Shown here in pieces: positions 11,567 to 20,030 of a stretch of 64,000 bases of DNA. The notes beneath the pieces are model-generated. The model saw only the letters and a list, made by a program, of their open reading frames with translations, had not been told where the DNA came from and did no database searches. Both the position numbers and the translations under genes were made by a program. The stretch comes from CAYYJS01 sp964472315 (GTDB taxonomy: Bacteria > Verrucomicrobiota > Kiritimatiellia > UBA8416). Each line of letters begins with the position of its first letter. The stretch's first letter is position 1. The DNA is taken from contig CAYYJS010000011.1 of assembly GCA_964472315.1 (NCBI GenBank), positions 1 to 64,000 on the forward strand. Direction: 5' to 3'.

Positions 11567-12832
11567 ATGAACGCCGGATTGACGCACGAGTTTATCGCTG
11601 CCATTCCCAAGTCCGATCTGCATATCCACCTCGATGGGTCGATACGGTTGGAGACGCTGCTCGCCCTTGCGGACGAAATGAACGTGGCGCTGCCCAGCCA
11701 GACGCCGGAGGGGCTCCTGGAGACCGTATTCAAGGAGTCCTACGCCGACCTGCCCGAGTACCTGCGGGCGTTTGCCTGCACCTGCGCCGTGCTGACGACA
11801 CCGGACGCGCTCACGCGCGTGGCACGCGAACTCGTGGAAGACGTCCTCGCGGAAGGCGTGCGTTACATGGAAGTCCGGTTCGCGCCGCAACTGCATGCGT
11901 GCGACGGGTTCGACATGATCGATGTCCTGCGCGCCGTCGATGCCGGACTGGCGGAGGGCGCCCAGGCGCACAACCGCACCGACGCCGTCCGCCAGAACCG
12001 CGACATCCCCTTCCGCTACGGCATCATCGCCTGCGCCATGCGGACCTTCACGCGCCAGATGGGTGCCTACTTCGCACGCCTCATCACCTTGCTGCCGGAG
12101 ACCCCGCGCCGCGAACTCGTGGCCATCGCCTCGGAGCAGGTCGCCCGTGCCGCCGTCACGGCACGCGACCGCGAAGGTCTGCCGATCGTCGGATTCGATC
12201 TCGCCGGCGAGGAAGCGGGCTATCCCGCCGCTTACCACAAAGTGGCCTACCAGTATGCCCACAGCCACTTTATGCGCAAGACCGTCCACGCCGGAGAAGC
12301 CTACGGACCCGAGTCCATCTTCCAGGCGATCACCGACTGCCACGCGAACCGCATCGGCCACGGCACGTTTCTGTTCGAGGCCCGGATGATCCAGGATCCC
12401 CTGATTCCCAACCCCGCCACCTTTGTCGACGCCCTTGCGGAATACATCGCCAGTCAGCGCATCGCCGTCGAGGTCTGCCTCACGAGCAACCGACAGACGA
12501 TCCCCGCGCTGGCCGATCTTGCGGCGCATCCCGTGCGCCAGATGCTGGCGCACAATCTTTCGGTGACCCTGTGCACCGACAACCGGCTCGTCTCGCGCAC
12601 CTCGCTGACGCGCGAGCTGGAGATTTTCGCCACGACGTTCCCAATCTCGCGCTATCAATTCCGCAACGCCATCATCGCCGGATTCAAGGGCAGCTTCTTC
12701 CCCGGCAGCTACAACGAAAAGCGGACCTACGTGCGCCGCGTCCGCGATCGGTACGACGACCTGGCCAACCGTTTGCTGTCTCCGATATCGCCGCCCGCTG
12801 ACGAGGACCCCGGCGACGCGTCGATCGCGTGA
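11567..12832 (+). CDS. add: Adenosine deaminase-family protein
   Basis: Purine salvage enzyme that deaminates adenosine to inosine. The 421-residue protein is longer than typical bacterial Add (about 330). Zinc ligands His19 and His21 (DLHIHLDGS), the VHAGE motif with His241 and catalytic Glu244, and IGHGT are present. The usual Asp-Asp pair is Asp338-Asn339 (CTDNR), a variant I associate with a subgroup of the family, so substrate choice is less certain. The ATG at 11567 matches homologues; a GTG at 11537 is in frame. Neither has a clear ribosome-binding site, and TATCCT lies 5 bases before the ATG. It is a single gene, divergent from tolB. Confidence 0.88.
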   Translation: MNAGLTHEFIAAIPKSDLHIHLDGSIRLETLLALADEMNVALPSQTPEGLLETVFKESYADLPEYLRAFACTCAVLTTPDALTRVARELVEDVLAEGVRYMEVRFAPQLHACDGFDMIDVLRAVDAGLAEGAQAHNRTDAVRQNRDIPFRYGIIACAMRTFTRQMGAYFARLITLLPETPRRELVAIASEQVARAAVTARDREGLPIVGFDLAGEEAGYPAAYHKVAYQYAHSHFMRKTVHAGEAYGPESIFQAITDCHANRIGHGTFLFEARMIQDPLIPNPATFVDALAEYIASQRIAVEVCLTSNRQTIPALADLAAHPVRQMLAHNLSVTLCTDNRLVSRTSLTRELEIFATTFPISRYQFRNAIIAGFKGSFFPGSYNEKRTYVRRVRDRYDDLANRLLSPISPPADEDPGDASIA

Positions 12833-12861
12833 CGGCAACCGGGCACTCCGGCGTCACGTGG

Positions 12862-15168
12862 TCAGAACCACCGTTTGAACCATGTCCGGATGCCACCGCC
12901 GGCCTTGACCATCGCCACCGGCTTCGCGCACAACCGTGCCACGGTCTCCGGGACCGGCGTACCGGTCATCCGTCGCCAGAGCGGCTCTCCCGTACAACCC
13001 AGAACAACCAGGTCGTACGCCTCGACCTCGTTTTCGGCTTCATCGAGAATCGCGCTGACGACGCGCGCCCCCGATACGGTCTTCGTGCGCACGCGGATGC
13101 CCGCCTCGCTGAAGAGGCGCAGATTATCGCCGACAACGGTGTCCGGATCGAACGCATTCCGTTCATGCCCCGTATGCACCGTGAAGGCCACCACTTCGCC
13201 GTCTTCCTTCGCCGCCAGAATGCTGGCCACTTCCAGCGCGAAGCGACTGTTCGGCCCGCCAGAGATCGGTACGAGCACGCGCCGGAACTTCTGGTCGCCG
13301 CAGTTCTTGAGGACGACCACGTTGCACGGCACGCGCTCGATCACCGGGTCGATCGTGCTGCCGATCGCGAACCGGTGCGACCGCCCGCGTCCATGCCACC
13401 CCATGATCAACAGGTCCGTGCCCTTTTCGCGGACCGCGCTGACGATGCCACGGGCCACATTGCGGCAGTAGCGGATGGTCGTGCTCAGCGGGAACATCGG
13501 GGCCAGGTACAGCATCGTCTCCGCGATCGCCTCGCGCCCGGCCATCATGTAGCGCTCGGCGTCCGATAGCGGCACCTGGTCGGGTACAGGGACCATATGC
13601 AGCAGTTCGACGCTCGCCCTCTTGGCGCCGCACAACCCGTATGTCTGCCGGACCAGCGCCAGGGCATTGTCGGGGTTGGCGATGGCCACCATGATGCGGT
13701 AGCCCTCGCCGGACGCGCCGACGACCTCTTCCAACACCCGAATCTCATCGGCCGACGGCGCCGCGTGCGACCGCGCGTACAGCCAGTAGACCGCGCCACC
13801 CACGGCGAGCCATATCGGCGCGACGGTCCAGGCTTCCGGCCCGATCGCATGGAGCGATACGGCCAGCACGACCTGACACCCGATGGCGACCACCGGCAAC
13901 AGCGGAAACAGCGGCATCAGGAATCCGTAGTTGAGCTCATCGCCCATGTTGTAGCGGATCCGGATGACACAGACGTTCACCAACAGGAACAGGAACAGAA
14001 ACATGATGCTCGCACTGGCCGCGACGCCCTCGACATCCAGCAACGTGCATACCGACAGGACAATGACCGACGTGCCGCCCAGCGCGACCCACGGCGTCTT
14101 GCGCGTCGTCGAAATGCGCGCGAAGGCGGCCGGCAGCATGCGATCCCGCCCAAGCGCATACGCCGCGCGCGTCGCGGAGTAGAGGGTGGCGTTCAGCGCC
14201 GACGTCGAGGCGAACACGACCGCCAGCACCACCAGCAATCCGCCGCCCCGCGGGAGCAGACGTTCCACGGCCGCGCCGAACCCCTCGCCACCGAAACTGC
14301 CGATCCAGACCCACGGACTCACGACCTCGCCGGCGACGACCAAACCGGGGCCGGCCTTGACGGCGACGACCGTCGCGAATGCGCAGGCAACATACGTCAG
14401 CGTCACGGCCAGCACGGAAATCAGCATCGCCTTCGGGATGTTGCGTCGCGGGTCGATCGCCTCGTCTCCGGCTTGCGCGATCACCTCATACCCTTCGAAG
14501 GCCACCGAGGTGAATCCCATCGTGACCAGCAACGCCCCCCACCCGCCGCCCGGCGCGGGATTGAAGAAGGGCTGGAAATTGGCCATGCGCCCGGGATCCC
14601 GGATGACAGCCACAAGGCCGCATATGCCGATCGCCGCGAGGAACAGGGTCTGCAGGAGCGTGATGGCCGCCCCGACTCGGCCGGTCTCCGATACCCCGCG
14701 GTAGTTGACGGCAATGAAGACGAGCGCCGCCAGGACCGCCACCACCTTGACGGCGACGGCCTGCTGCAGCGGCGTGACCTCGATCGACCCCAGCGCGAAA
14801 ACAAAGCGCAGCGTGTATGTCGCGAAGCAAACCGCATACAGCGCGCCGGCCACGCTGCAGGCAAACCATTCGATCCACCCGGCCATGAAACTGGCCCCGC
14901 GCCCGAACCCGACCCTGGCGAAGTTGTAGGCCCCGCCCGCCCGCGGAATCGCCGAGCTAAGCTCCGCATACGACATCGCCGTGAAGATCGCGACCAGCCC
15001 GTTGAGCGTGAACGTCAGCAGCACGCCGCCCGGCCCGGCGTGTGCGATGGACTTGCCCATGCCGAGGAACACCCCGGCGCCGATCATCATCCCCATCCCC
15101 ATCATGGTGATCTGGAACAGGGAAAGGTCACGCGAGAGCTCGGACCCGACATTCGGTTTATCGCCCAC
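12862..15168 (-). CDS. APC-family amino-acid permease with two C-terminal UspA domains
   Basis: A 768-residue inner-membrane transporter. Residues 1 to about 440 form an APC (amino acid-polyamine-organocation) permease with roughly 12 membrane spans and the typical start MGMMIGAGVFLG. Two universal-stress-protein domains follow, at about 480-620 and 630-755. Each keeps the ATP-binding pattern G-x2-G-x9-G(S/T): GWHGRGRSHRFAIGS and GCTGEPLWRRMTGT. ATP or nucleotide sensing by the tail could control transport (inference); the substrate is unknown. The start is GTG at 15168, overlapping the preceding 50-residue gene by 11 bases, so the two are probably cotranslated. Confidence 0.9.
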   Translation of the reverse strand: MGDKPNVGSELSRDLSLFQITMMGMGMMIGAGVFLGMGKSIAHAGPGGVLLTFTLNGLVAIFTAMSYAELSSAIPRAGGAYNFARVGFGRGASFMAGWIEWFACSVAGALYAVCFATYTLRFVFALGSIEVTPLQQAVAVKVVAVLAALVFIAVNYRGVSETGRVGAAITLLQTLFLAAIGICGLVAVIRDPGRMANFQPFFNPAPGGGWGALLVTMGFTSVAFEGYEVIAQAGDEAIDPRRNIPKAMLISVLAVTLTYVACAFATVVAVKAGPGLVVAGEVVSPWVWIGSFGGEGFGAAVERLLPRGGGLLVVLAVVFASTSALNATLYSATRAAYALGRDRMLPAAFARISTTRKTPWVALGGTSVIVLSVCTLLDVEGVAASASIMFLFLFLLVNVCVIRIRYNMGDELNYGFLMPLFPLLPVVAIGCQVVLAVSLHAIGPEAWTVAPIWLAVGGAVYWLYARSHAAPSADEIRVLEEVVGASGEGYRIMVAIANPDNALALVRQTYGLCGAKRASVELLHMVPVPDQVPLSDAERYMMAGREAIAETMLYLAPMFPLSTTIRYCRNVARGIVSAVREKGTDLLIMGWHGRGRSHRFAIGSTIDPVIERVPCNVVVLKNCGDQKFRRVLVPISGGPNSRFALEVASILAAKEDGEVVAFTVHTGHERNAFDPDTVVGDNLRLFSEAGIRVRTKTVSGARVVSAILDEAENEVEAYDLVVLGCTGEPLWRRMTGTPVPETVARLCAKPVAMVKAGGGIRTWFKRWF

Positions 15169-15310
15169 GACGCAACTCCGCCATGATGTCGCGCACGGTG
15201 TGCAGATCGCGGTTCGCGATCACCTTCACGATATGTAAGCTCCGAACGACAAGGCCTACCAGGCCGGCCAACGCGAGGAAGAAGACGGCCCATCCGAGAA
15301 GCGCGTCCAC
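15158..15310 (-). CDS. Small single-pass membrane protein
   Basis: A 50-residue open frame between cmk and the permease. It begins with GTG at 15310 behind a strong GGGGGAGG ribosome-binding site (7-base spacing) and ends in TAA at 15158, 11 bases inside the permease gene. It has one hydrophobic segment (about residues 4-22, LLGWAVFFLALAGLVGLVV) and a basic cytoplasmic-type tail containing HIVKVIANRDLHTVRDIM. The tight packing (2 bases from the cmk stop), the ribosome-binding site and the plausible topology support a real gene. Function is unknown; a role with the permease is a guess from position. Confidence 0.7.
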   Translation of the reverse strand: MDALLGWAVFFLALAGLVGLVVRSLHIVKVIANRDLHTVRDIMAELRRGR

Positions 15311-15312
15311 GA

Positions 15313-15978
15313 CTACGCCTCCCCCACGCGGGAGACGATCAGAGCCGCGACTTCGGCGACCGACATGCCGGTCGAGTCGACGACCACGGCGCCGTCGGCG
15401 ATCCGCAGCGGCGCCGTCTTGCGGCCGCTGTCGATCCGGTCCCGCCGACGCAACGAGTCGCCGACCTCCGTAACCGACAGGCGATCCTCACGTGCCGCCA
15501 TCTCCGCATGCCGGCGACGGACGCGTTCCTCCGGCGAAGCATCCAGATAGAACTTCCACGGGGTCTCGGGAAACACCGCGGTCCCGATATCGCGCCCCTC
15601 CACGACGAGGTTGCCAAGCGCCCCCATGCCGCGCAGCCATTCGCCCACCTTGGCGCGCACGGCGGGCACCGCGGCAATGGGACTCACGTGCCGGTTGATC
15701 CGTTCCTCGCGGAGTTCGTCGAACAACGCTCGCCCGTTCATGCGAAACCGCACGGCGCCCGCGATGATCTCGAAACGCATGTCGATGCGCGGCAACAGCG
15801 CGGCCACCGCCGCGCCGTCCGCCGTATCGCACCCCTCCTCCAGGGCCAGCCACGTCACAGCCCGATAGAGCGCCCCGGAATCGACATAGAGATCGCCCAA
15901 CCGCGCCGCGACCGCCTTCGACACCGTCGACTTGCCTGAAGCGGCCGGACCGTCGACGGCAATCACGCGCCCCTGCAT
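15313..15978 (-). CDS. cmk: Cytidylate kinase
   Basis: Phosphorylates CMP and dCMP using ATP. The 221-residue product has the P-loop DGPAASGKST at residues 8-17, the substrate-binding DSGALYRA, the NMP-binding EGRDIGTAVFP segment and the lid region with ERVRRR. The ATG at 15978 has GGAGG 7 bases upstream and overlaps the aroA end by 16 bases. The hisC-tyrA-aroA-cmk order is a known bacterial arrangement, although rpsA does not follow here; a 50-residue membrane protein does. Confidence 0.97.
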   Translation of the reverse strand: MQGRVIAVDGPAASGKSTVSKAVAARLGDLYVDSGALYRAVTWLALEEGCDTADGAAVAALLPRIDMRFEIIAGAVRFRMNGRALFDELREERINRHVSPIAAVPAVRAKVGEWLRGMGALGNLVVEGRDIGTAVFPETPWKFYLDASPEERVRRRHAEMAAREDRLSVTEVGDSLRRRDRIDSGRKTAPLRIADGAVVVDSTGMSVAEVAALIVSRVGEA

Positions 15979-17279
15979 GCGATTTCCTCCAAGTGTCGCG
16001 CGAACCCGGGATACGAGGTGTCCACGCACGCCGTGTCGACGATCCGCACCGGCGCCGAAGCGGACAACGCCAGAACGCTGAACGCCATGGCGATCCGGTG
16101 GTCGCCAAAGCTCTCGATGGCGACGCCGCCACGCGGCGCGCCGCCACCGGTCACGACCATCCCGTCGGGACGCTCGTCCACCGACACCCCCATCGCCCTC
16201 AGCCCGCGCGTCATGGTCAGTATCCGGTCGGACTCCTTGACGCGCAATTCGCCGGCCTCCGCGATGGTCGTCGTACCCCGCGCCAGAGCGCCCGCCACCG
16301 CGACCAGCGGGATCTCGTCGATCAGGTTCGGGATTTCGTCGCCCTTGACCGTGGCGCCGATCAACCGTGCCCCGCGCACCGTCACGCGCCCCCGTGGCTC
16401 CCACCGTTCGCTGCCGGGATCGCATTGGCAGTCAATCGACGCCCCCATCCGCCGCAGCACATCGAGCAGCGCGGTCCGGCGCGGGTTGAGACCGACGCCA
16501 TCGACCGTGAGCACCGCGCCCTCGCGGCAGGCCGCGGCGACGATCCAGAACGCCGCCGACGAGAAATCGCCCGGCACGCGCCATGTTCCCGCGCGCAAGC
16601 CATCGGTCCGCCCCGTGCCACGCATCCGCACCGTCAGGCCTTGAACCGTCAGATCGGCGCCCATCGCGAGAAGAACGCGCTCGGTATGATCGCGCGTCGC
16701 CCGCGGTTCGACCACCGTCGTCTCGCCCGCCGCGCCCAGGGCGGCCAGCAGCACACACGACTTGACCTGCGCCGATGCCATCGGCAGTTCGTACCGCAAG
16801 GCATGCACCGCCGCCGGCAAGATGCGGATCGGCGGGCGGCCGTCGGCGCCCAACAACTCGACGTTCGCGCCCATCGCCGCCAGCGGCTGCTGAATCCGAC
16901 GCATCGGACGACTGCGTAACGACGCATCGCCCGTCATCTCCGCTGTCACCCGCTGTCCGGCCAGCAACCCCGCCAACAGACGCATGCCGGTCCCGGAGTT
17001 GCCCATGTCCAACACATGCCCCGGCGATCGCGGACAACCGCCGACGCCGCGAATCGTCACCTGCGTTCCCGCCCGTTCGACACCGGCGCCCAGGGCCGCC
17101 ATCGCGTCCAGCGTGTGCAGGCAGTCCTCGCTTGCCAGAAACCCGTCGATCTCCGAAACGCCGCTCGCGATACCGGCCAGCATGGCGATACGGTGCGAGA
17201 TACTCTTGTCGCCCGGCACGTTAACCACGCCGCCAATCGTCGCCGTCGGCGCAACCGTCCATTCCGCGCATGCGGTCAT
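15963..17279 (-). CDS. aroA: 3-phosphoshikimate 1-carboxyvinyltransferase (EPSP synthase)
   Basis: Sixth step of the shikimate pathway: joins shikimate 3-phosphate and phosphoenolpyruvate. The 438-residue protein carries the motifs PGDKSISHR near residue 20, GNSGTGMRL near 88, and the conserved ESDR and GDHRIAM blocks toward the C-terminus. The start ATG at 17279 overlaps the tyrA stop in an ATGA arrangement, so translation is probably coupled. The open frame extends 13 codons upstream but without homology. It sits in the operon hisC-tyrA-aroA-cmk, linking aromatic and histidine synthesis. Confidence 0.97.
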   Translation of the reverse strand: MTACAEWTVAPTATIGGVVNVPGDKSISHRIAMLAGIASGVSEIDGFLASEDCLHTLDAMAALGAGVERAGTQVTIRGVGGCPRSPGHVLDMGNSGTGMRLLAGLLAGQRVTAEMTGDASLRSRPMRRIQQPLAAMGANVELLGADGRPPIRILPAAVHALRYELPMASAQVKSCVLLAALGAAGETTVVEPRATRDHTERVLLAMGADLTVQGLTVRMRGTGRTDGLRAGTWRVPGDFSSAAFWIVAAACREGAVLTVDGVGLNPRRTALLDVLRRMGASIDCQCDPGSERWEPRGRVTVRGARLIGATVKGDEIPNLIDEIPLVAVAGALARGTTTIAEAGELRVKESDRILTMTRGLRAMGVSVDERPDGMVVTGGGAPRGGVAIESFGDHRIAMAFSVLALSASAPVRIVDTACVDTSYPGFARHLEEIACRGA

Positions 17280-18169
17280 TCGCCCGACTCCTTTGTTTGA
17301 CCCGCGACCCGAGTGCACAGCGCCCGCCGATGCGCTCGCGCCGACGCCAGAAACCGGCGCACCCCTTCGAAATCGCCCGCGGCCACCAACTCGCGCACCT
17401 GCACGAGCACGCGCTCGTAGGCGCCAAGTTCGTCGAGTATGGCCCGGTCGTTGCTTTTGACAATGTCATGCCACATGTCTTCGGACCCTTCCGCCACGCG
17501 CGATGTATCGCGAAAACCCGACCCGCAGTACGGGCCGGCGCCGGCGCCGTCGCGCCCCACGGTCACCGCCAGCGCCGCGGCGACCAGATGCGGCAGGTGG
17601 CTCGTACGCGCGATTGTCCGATCATGCGCGTCCGGCGACATGACGCGGACCCGGCCGCCCACCCCTTCCCAGAAACGGCTGACGCGGCCGACGGCGTCCT
17701 CCGCCGTTCCCGCCGCGGGCGTGACGATCACCATGGCCCCTTCATACAGGCCCTCATCGGCCACATCGAAGCCCGACTGCTCGGATCCGCACATGGGGTG
17801 GCTGCCGACAAATGCGGCATCCCGTTCCCGCAGGAGCATGTCCAACGTGTCGACCAGGACCCGCTTTGTGCTGCCCACATCCGTCACCAGCGCCCCCGGC
17901 GCCAAGGCGTCGCGGCACGCCCGCAACAGGCCCTCCATGGTCAGTACCGGCGTGCAGAGCACCACCAGGTCCGCGCCGCGCACGGCGTCGGCGGGGTCGT
18001 CGAATGCCGCGTCCACCGCCCCCGCCGCCAGCGCCTGCGCGCGGGTCGCGGCGCGCCGCGCGTACCCCGACACATGCGCCGCGAGCCCCCGCCGCATGGC
18101 CGCCAGCGCCAGCGAGCCGCCCATCAGACCCAGCCCCAGAACCGCCAATCGCCGCACGGTCGTCCTCAT
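17276..18169 (-). CDS. tyrA: Prephenate dehydrogenase
   Basis: Oxidative decarboxylation of prephenate to 4-hydroxyphenylpyruvate in tyrosine synthesis (arogenate is an alternative substrate in some members). The 297-residue product has the nucleotide-binding fold GLGLMGGS at residues 12-19, the segment DVGSTK, and the catalytic-His motif VGSHPMCGSE. An all-helical dimerisation domain follows. There is no ACT or chorismate mutase domain. It starts in an ATGA overlap with hisC and ends in one with aroA. Confidence 0.95.
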   Translation of the reverse strand: MRTTVRRLAVLGLGLMGGSLALAAMRRGLAAHVSGYARRAATRAQALAAGAVDAAFDDPADAVRGADLVVLCTPVLTMEGLLRACRDALAPGALVTDVGSTKRVLVDTLDMLLRERDAAFVGSHPMCGSEQSGFDVADEGLYEGAMVIVTPAAGTAEDAVGRVSRFWEGVGGRVRVMSPDAHDRTIARTSHLPHLVAAALAVTVGRDGAGAGPYCGSGFRDTSRVAEGSEDMWHDIVKSNDRAILDELGAYERVLVQVRELVAAGDFEGVRRFLASARAHRRALCTRVAGQTKESGE

Positions 18170-19284
18170 CCTCGATCCCTGCTTTCCAGAACCTTCCGCA
18201 GTGCCGCCAGGCAGCGCCGGTTCTGCTCCGGCAACCCCGTCGTGACGCGAATATAGTCCGGTAACCCGTACGCGTCCATGGGACGCACGATGATGCCTTC
18301 GCGCTGCAACGCCATGAACACCTCGCGGCCGCGCCCGACGTTCACGAGAACGAAGTTGGCGACCGACGGTACGAAAGGCAGACCCATCCGATCGAACGCC
18401 TGCGCGAAGTACGCAAGTCCGTCCCGCACCAGCGCCCGCGTTCGCGCCACATGCTCGTCATCGTCGAGCGCGGCCACGGCGGCCGCCTGTGCCATCGCGT
18501 TCACATTGAACGGCTGGCGCACCCGGTTCAACAACCGGATGCAATCCGGCGGCGCCACGGCATAGCCGACACGCAGCCCCGCCAGGCCGTATGTCTTGGA
18601 AAATGTCCTCAGCACCACCACCGGACGCCCCCGCCGCACATAGCGCAGGGTGTCCGGCTGTCGGGCCGGCTCAAGCAATTCGACATAGGCCTCGTCGAAA
18701 CACACGATCGCGTGGTCCGGCACGGTCGCCATGAAGGCGTCGATGGCGTCGCCGGAAACCACCGTGCCGGTCGGGTTGTTGGGGTTGCCGATAAAGACAA
18801 GCCGCGTATCCGGGCGCACGGCGGCCGCCATGGCGGGCAAGTCGTGCGTGAACGCGTGCATGGGTACGGAAAGCACCTCCGCCTGCTCGACGGCCGCGAC
18901 AAGCCGGTAGACGACGAACGCGCGATCGGCCATGACGATGCTGGTGCCGGGCCCCAGGAAGACATGGCCGAGAAACTCCAGCAACTCGTTGCTGCCGTTG
19001 CCTACGATCAGGTGGTCGGGCGGCACATTCAGGCGTCGCGACAGCGCTTCCTTGAGGTAGTACGCGCCGCCGTCCGGGTACAAATGCATCGCCCCCGCGG
19101 CATCGCGCATGACCGCCATCGCCCGTGGCGACGGCCCCAAGGCGTTCTCGTTGGACGCCAGCTTGGCGATGCCCGACACGTCCGCCAAGCCCAACTCGCG
19201 TGCCACTTCCTCGATCGGGCGGCCCGGTTCATACGTCCCCAGACCGGCGATCCAGGGCTTTGCCAGGGTCTCGAACGCAGTCAT
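18166..19284 (-). CDS. hisC: Histidinol-phosphate aminotransferase
   Basis: PLP-dependent class I/II aminotransferase of 372 residues. The motifs SNENALGPSP (N-terminal substrate arm), NPNNPTGT, DEAYVE and the Schiff-base Lys230 in FSKTYGLAGLRVGY are all present. In clusters with tyrA and aroA such enzymes often also act on aromatic keto acids, so it may transaminate phenylpyruvate and 4-hydroxyphenylpyruvate as well as imidazole acetol phosphate (inference). It overlaps scpB upstream and tyrA downstream by 4 bases each. Confidence 0.93.
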   Translation of the reverse strand: MTAFETLAKPWIAGLGTYEPGRPIEEVARELGLADVSGIAKLASNENALGPSPRAMAVMRDAAGAMHLYPDGGAYYLKEALSRRLNVPPDHLIVGNGSNELLEFLGHVFLGPGTSIVMADRAFVVYRLVAAVEQAEVLSVPMHAFTHDLPAMAAAVRPDTRLVFIGNPNNPTGTVVSGDAIDAFMATVPDHAIVCFDEAYVELLEPARQPDTLRYVRRGRPVVVLRTFSKTYGLAGLRVGYAVAPPDCIRLLNRVRQPFNVNAMAQAAAVAALDDDEHVARTRALVRDGLAYFAQAFDRMGLPFVPSVANFVLVNVGRGREVFMALQREGIIVRPMDAYGLPDYIRVTTGLPEQNRRCLAALRKVLESRDRG

Positions 19285-20030
19285 TCCCCGTCGTCCTCCA
19301 GCAGCCGTTCGGCGTCCGCCGGCGCGGGCGGCGCCGGAGGCGCCAGCGGCAGTTCAGGCGCCGCGGTCGGCCGCGATTTCGCCCCGTCAAGCGCCAGTTC
19401 GGCGGTCGAGGACGGACCTTCCTCCTCGCCCGCCGCGGCGGCCTTGAGACCCTCGCGGCGCATCAGCACCATCGGCGCCATCTTATCCAGGTCCTTCAGA
19501 TCCCGCAGCCCGAAGTGCTCGAGAAACGCATGGGTCGTGCCGTACAGAAAGGGTCGTCCCGGCAGGTCGCTTCGTCCGGCAATCCGCACGAGCTGCGCTT
19601 CCATCAGGGCTTTGATCACATGCGCCACATCCACGCCGCGCACCGCTTCAAGGTCCGACTTGGCGATCGGCTGCCGGTAGGCGATGATGGCCAGCGTTTC
19701 CAGCGCGGGTCGCGACAGACGCTGCGGCTTCGTCTGCAGCATATGCCGCAGCCAGCGGCCGCACGCGGCATCGCTCTGCAGACGGAACCCGCCCGCGACT
19801 TCGGCCACCGTGAACCCGACGTGCGTCCGCTCCAGATCCACGCGCAACTCCTCGATCGCCTCCCGAATCTGCCCCGGCTTGATCTGCGAATAGACCGCCG
19901 CATCCTCCGCGAGGTCGGCCACATCGACGAGACACCGCCGCAGCTCGCCGAGCCCCAGTGGACGATTGGCCCCGAAAATCAGCGCACCCACGATCCGTTT
20001 GAGCTCCGGCAACGCATCATCTCTTGACAT
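19281..20030 (-). CDS. scpB: Segregation and condensation protein B
   Basis: Winged-helix partner of the kleisin ScpA in the SMC condensin complex, which compacts and separates chromosomes. The 249-residue product contains two winged-helix domains (about 5-80 and 90-165) with the family motifs LETLAIIAYRQP and GRPFLYGTT. The C-terminal 60 residues are an Ala/Pro-rich, acidic tail not shared by short homologues. The start ATG at 20030 overlaps the scpA end by 14 bases. An SMC gene is not in the window. Confidence 0.95.
   Translation of the reverse strand: MSRDDALPELKRIVGALIFGANRPLGLGELRRCLVDVADLAEDAAVYSQIKPGQIREAIEELRVDLERTHVGFTVAEVAGGFRLQSDAACGRWLRHMLQTKPQRLSRPALETLAIIAYRQPIAKSDLEAVRGVDVAHVIKALMEAQLVRIAGRSDLPGRPFLYGTTHAFLEHFGLRDLKDLDKMAPMVLMRREGLKAAAAGEEEGPSSTAELALDGAKSRPTAAPELPLAPPAPPAPADAERLLEDDGE

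Noticed and set aside
11464..11733. ATG start for tolB further upstream
   Set aside because: It would bury the signal peptide behind 90 unrelated residues and overlap add; GTG 11463 fits the signal peptide.
10348..12801. An 817-codon open frame on the plus strand
   Set aside because: Its first half is antisense to tolB and its second half is out of frame with add; both real genes carry strong family motifs.
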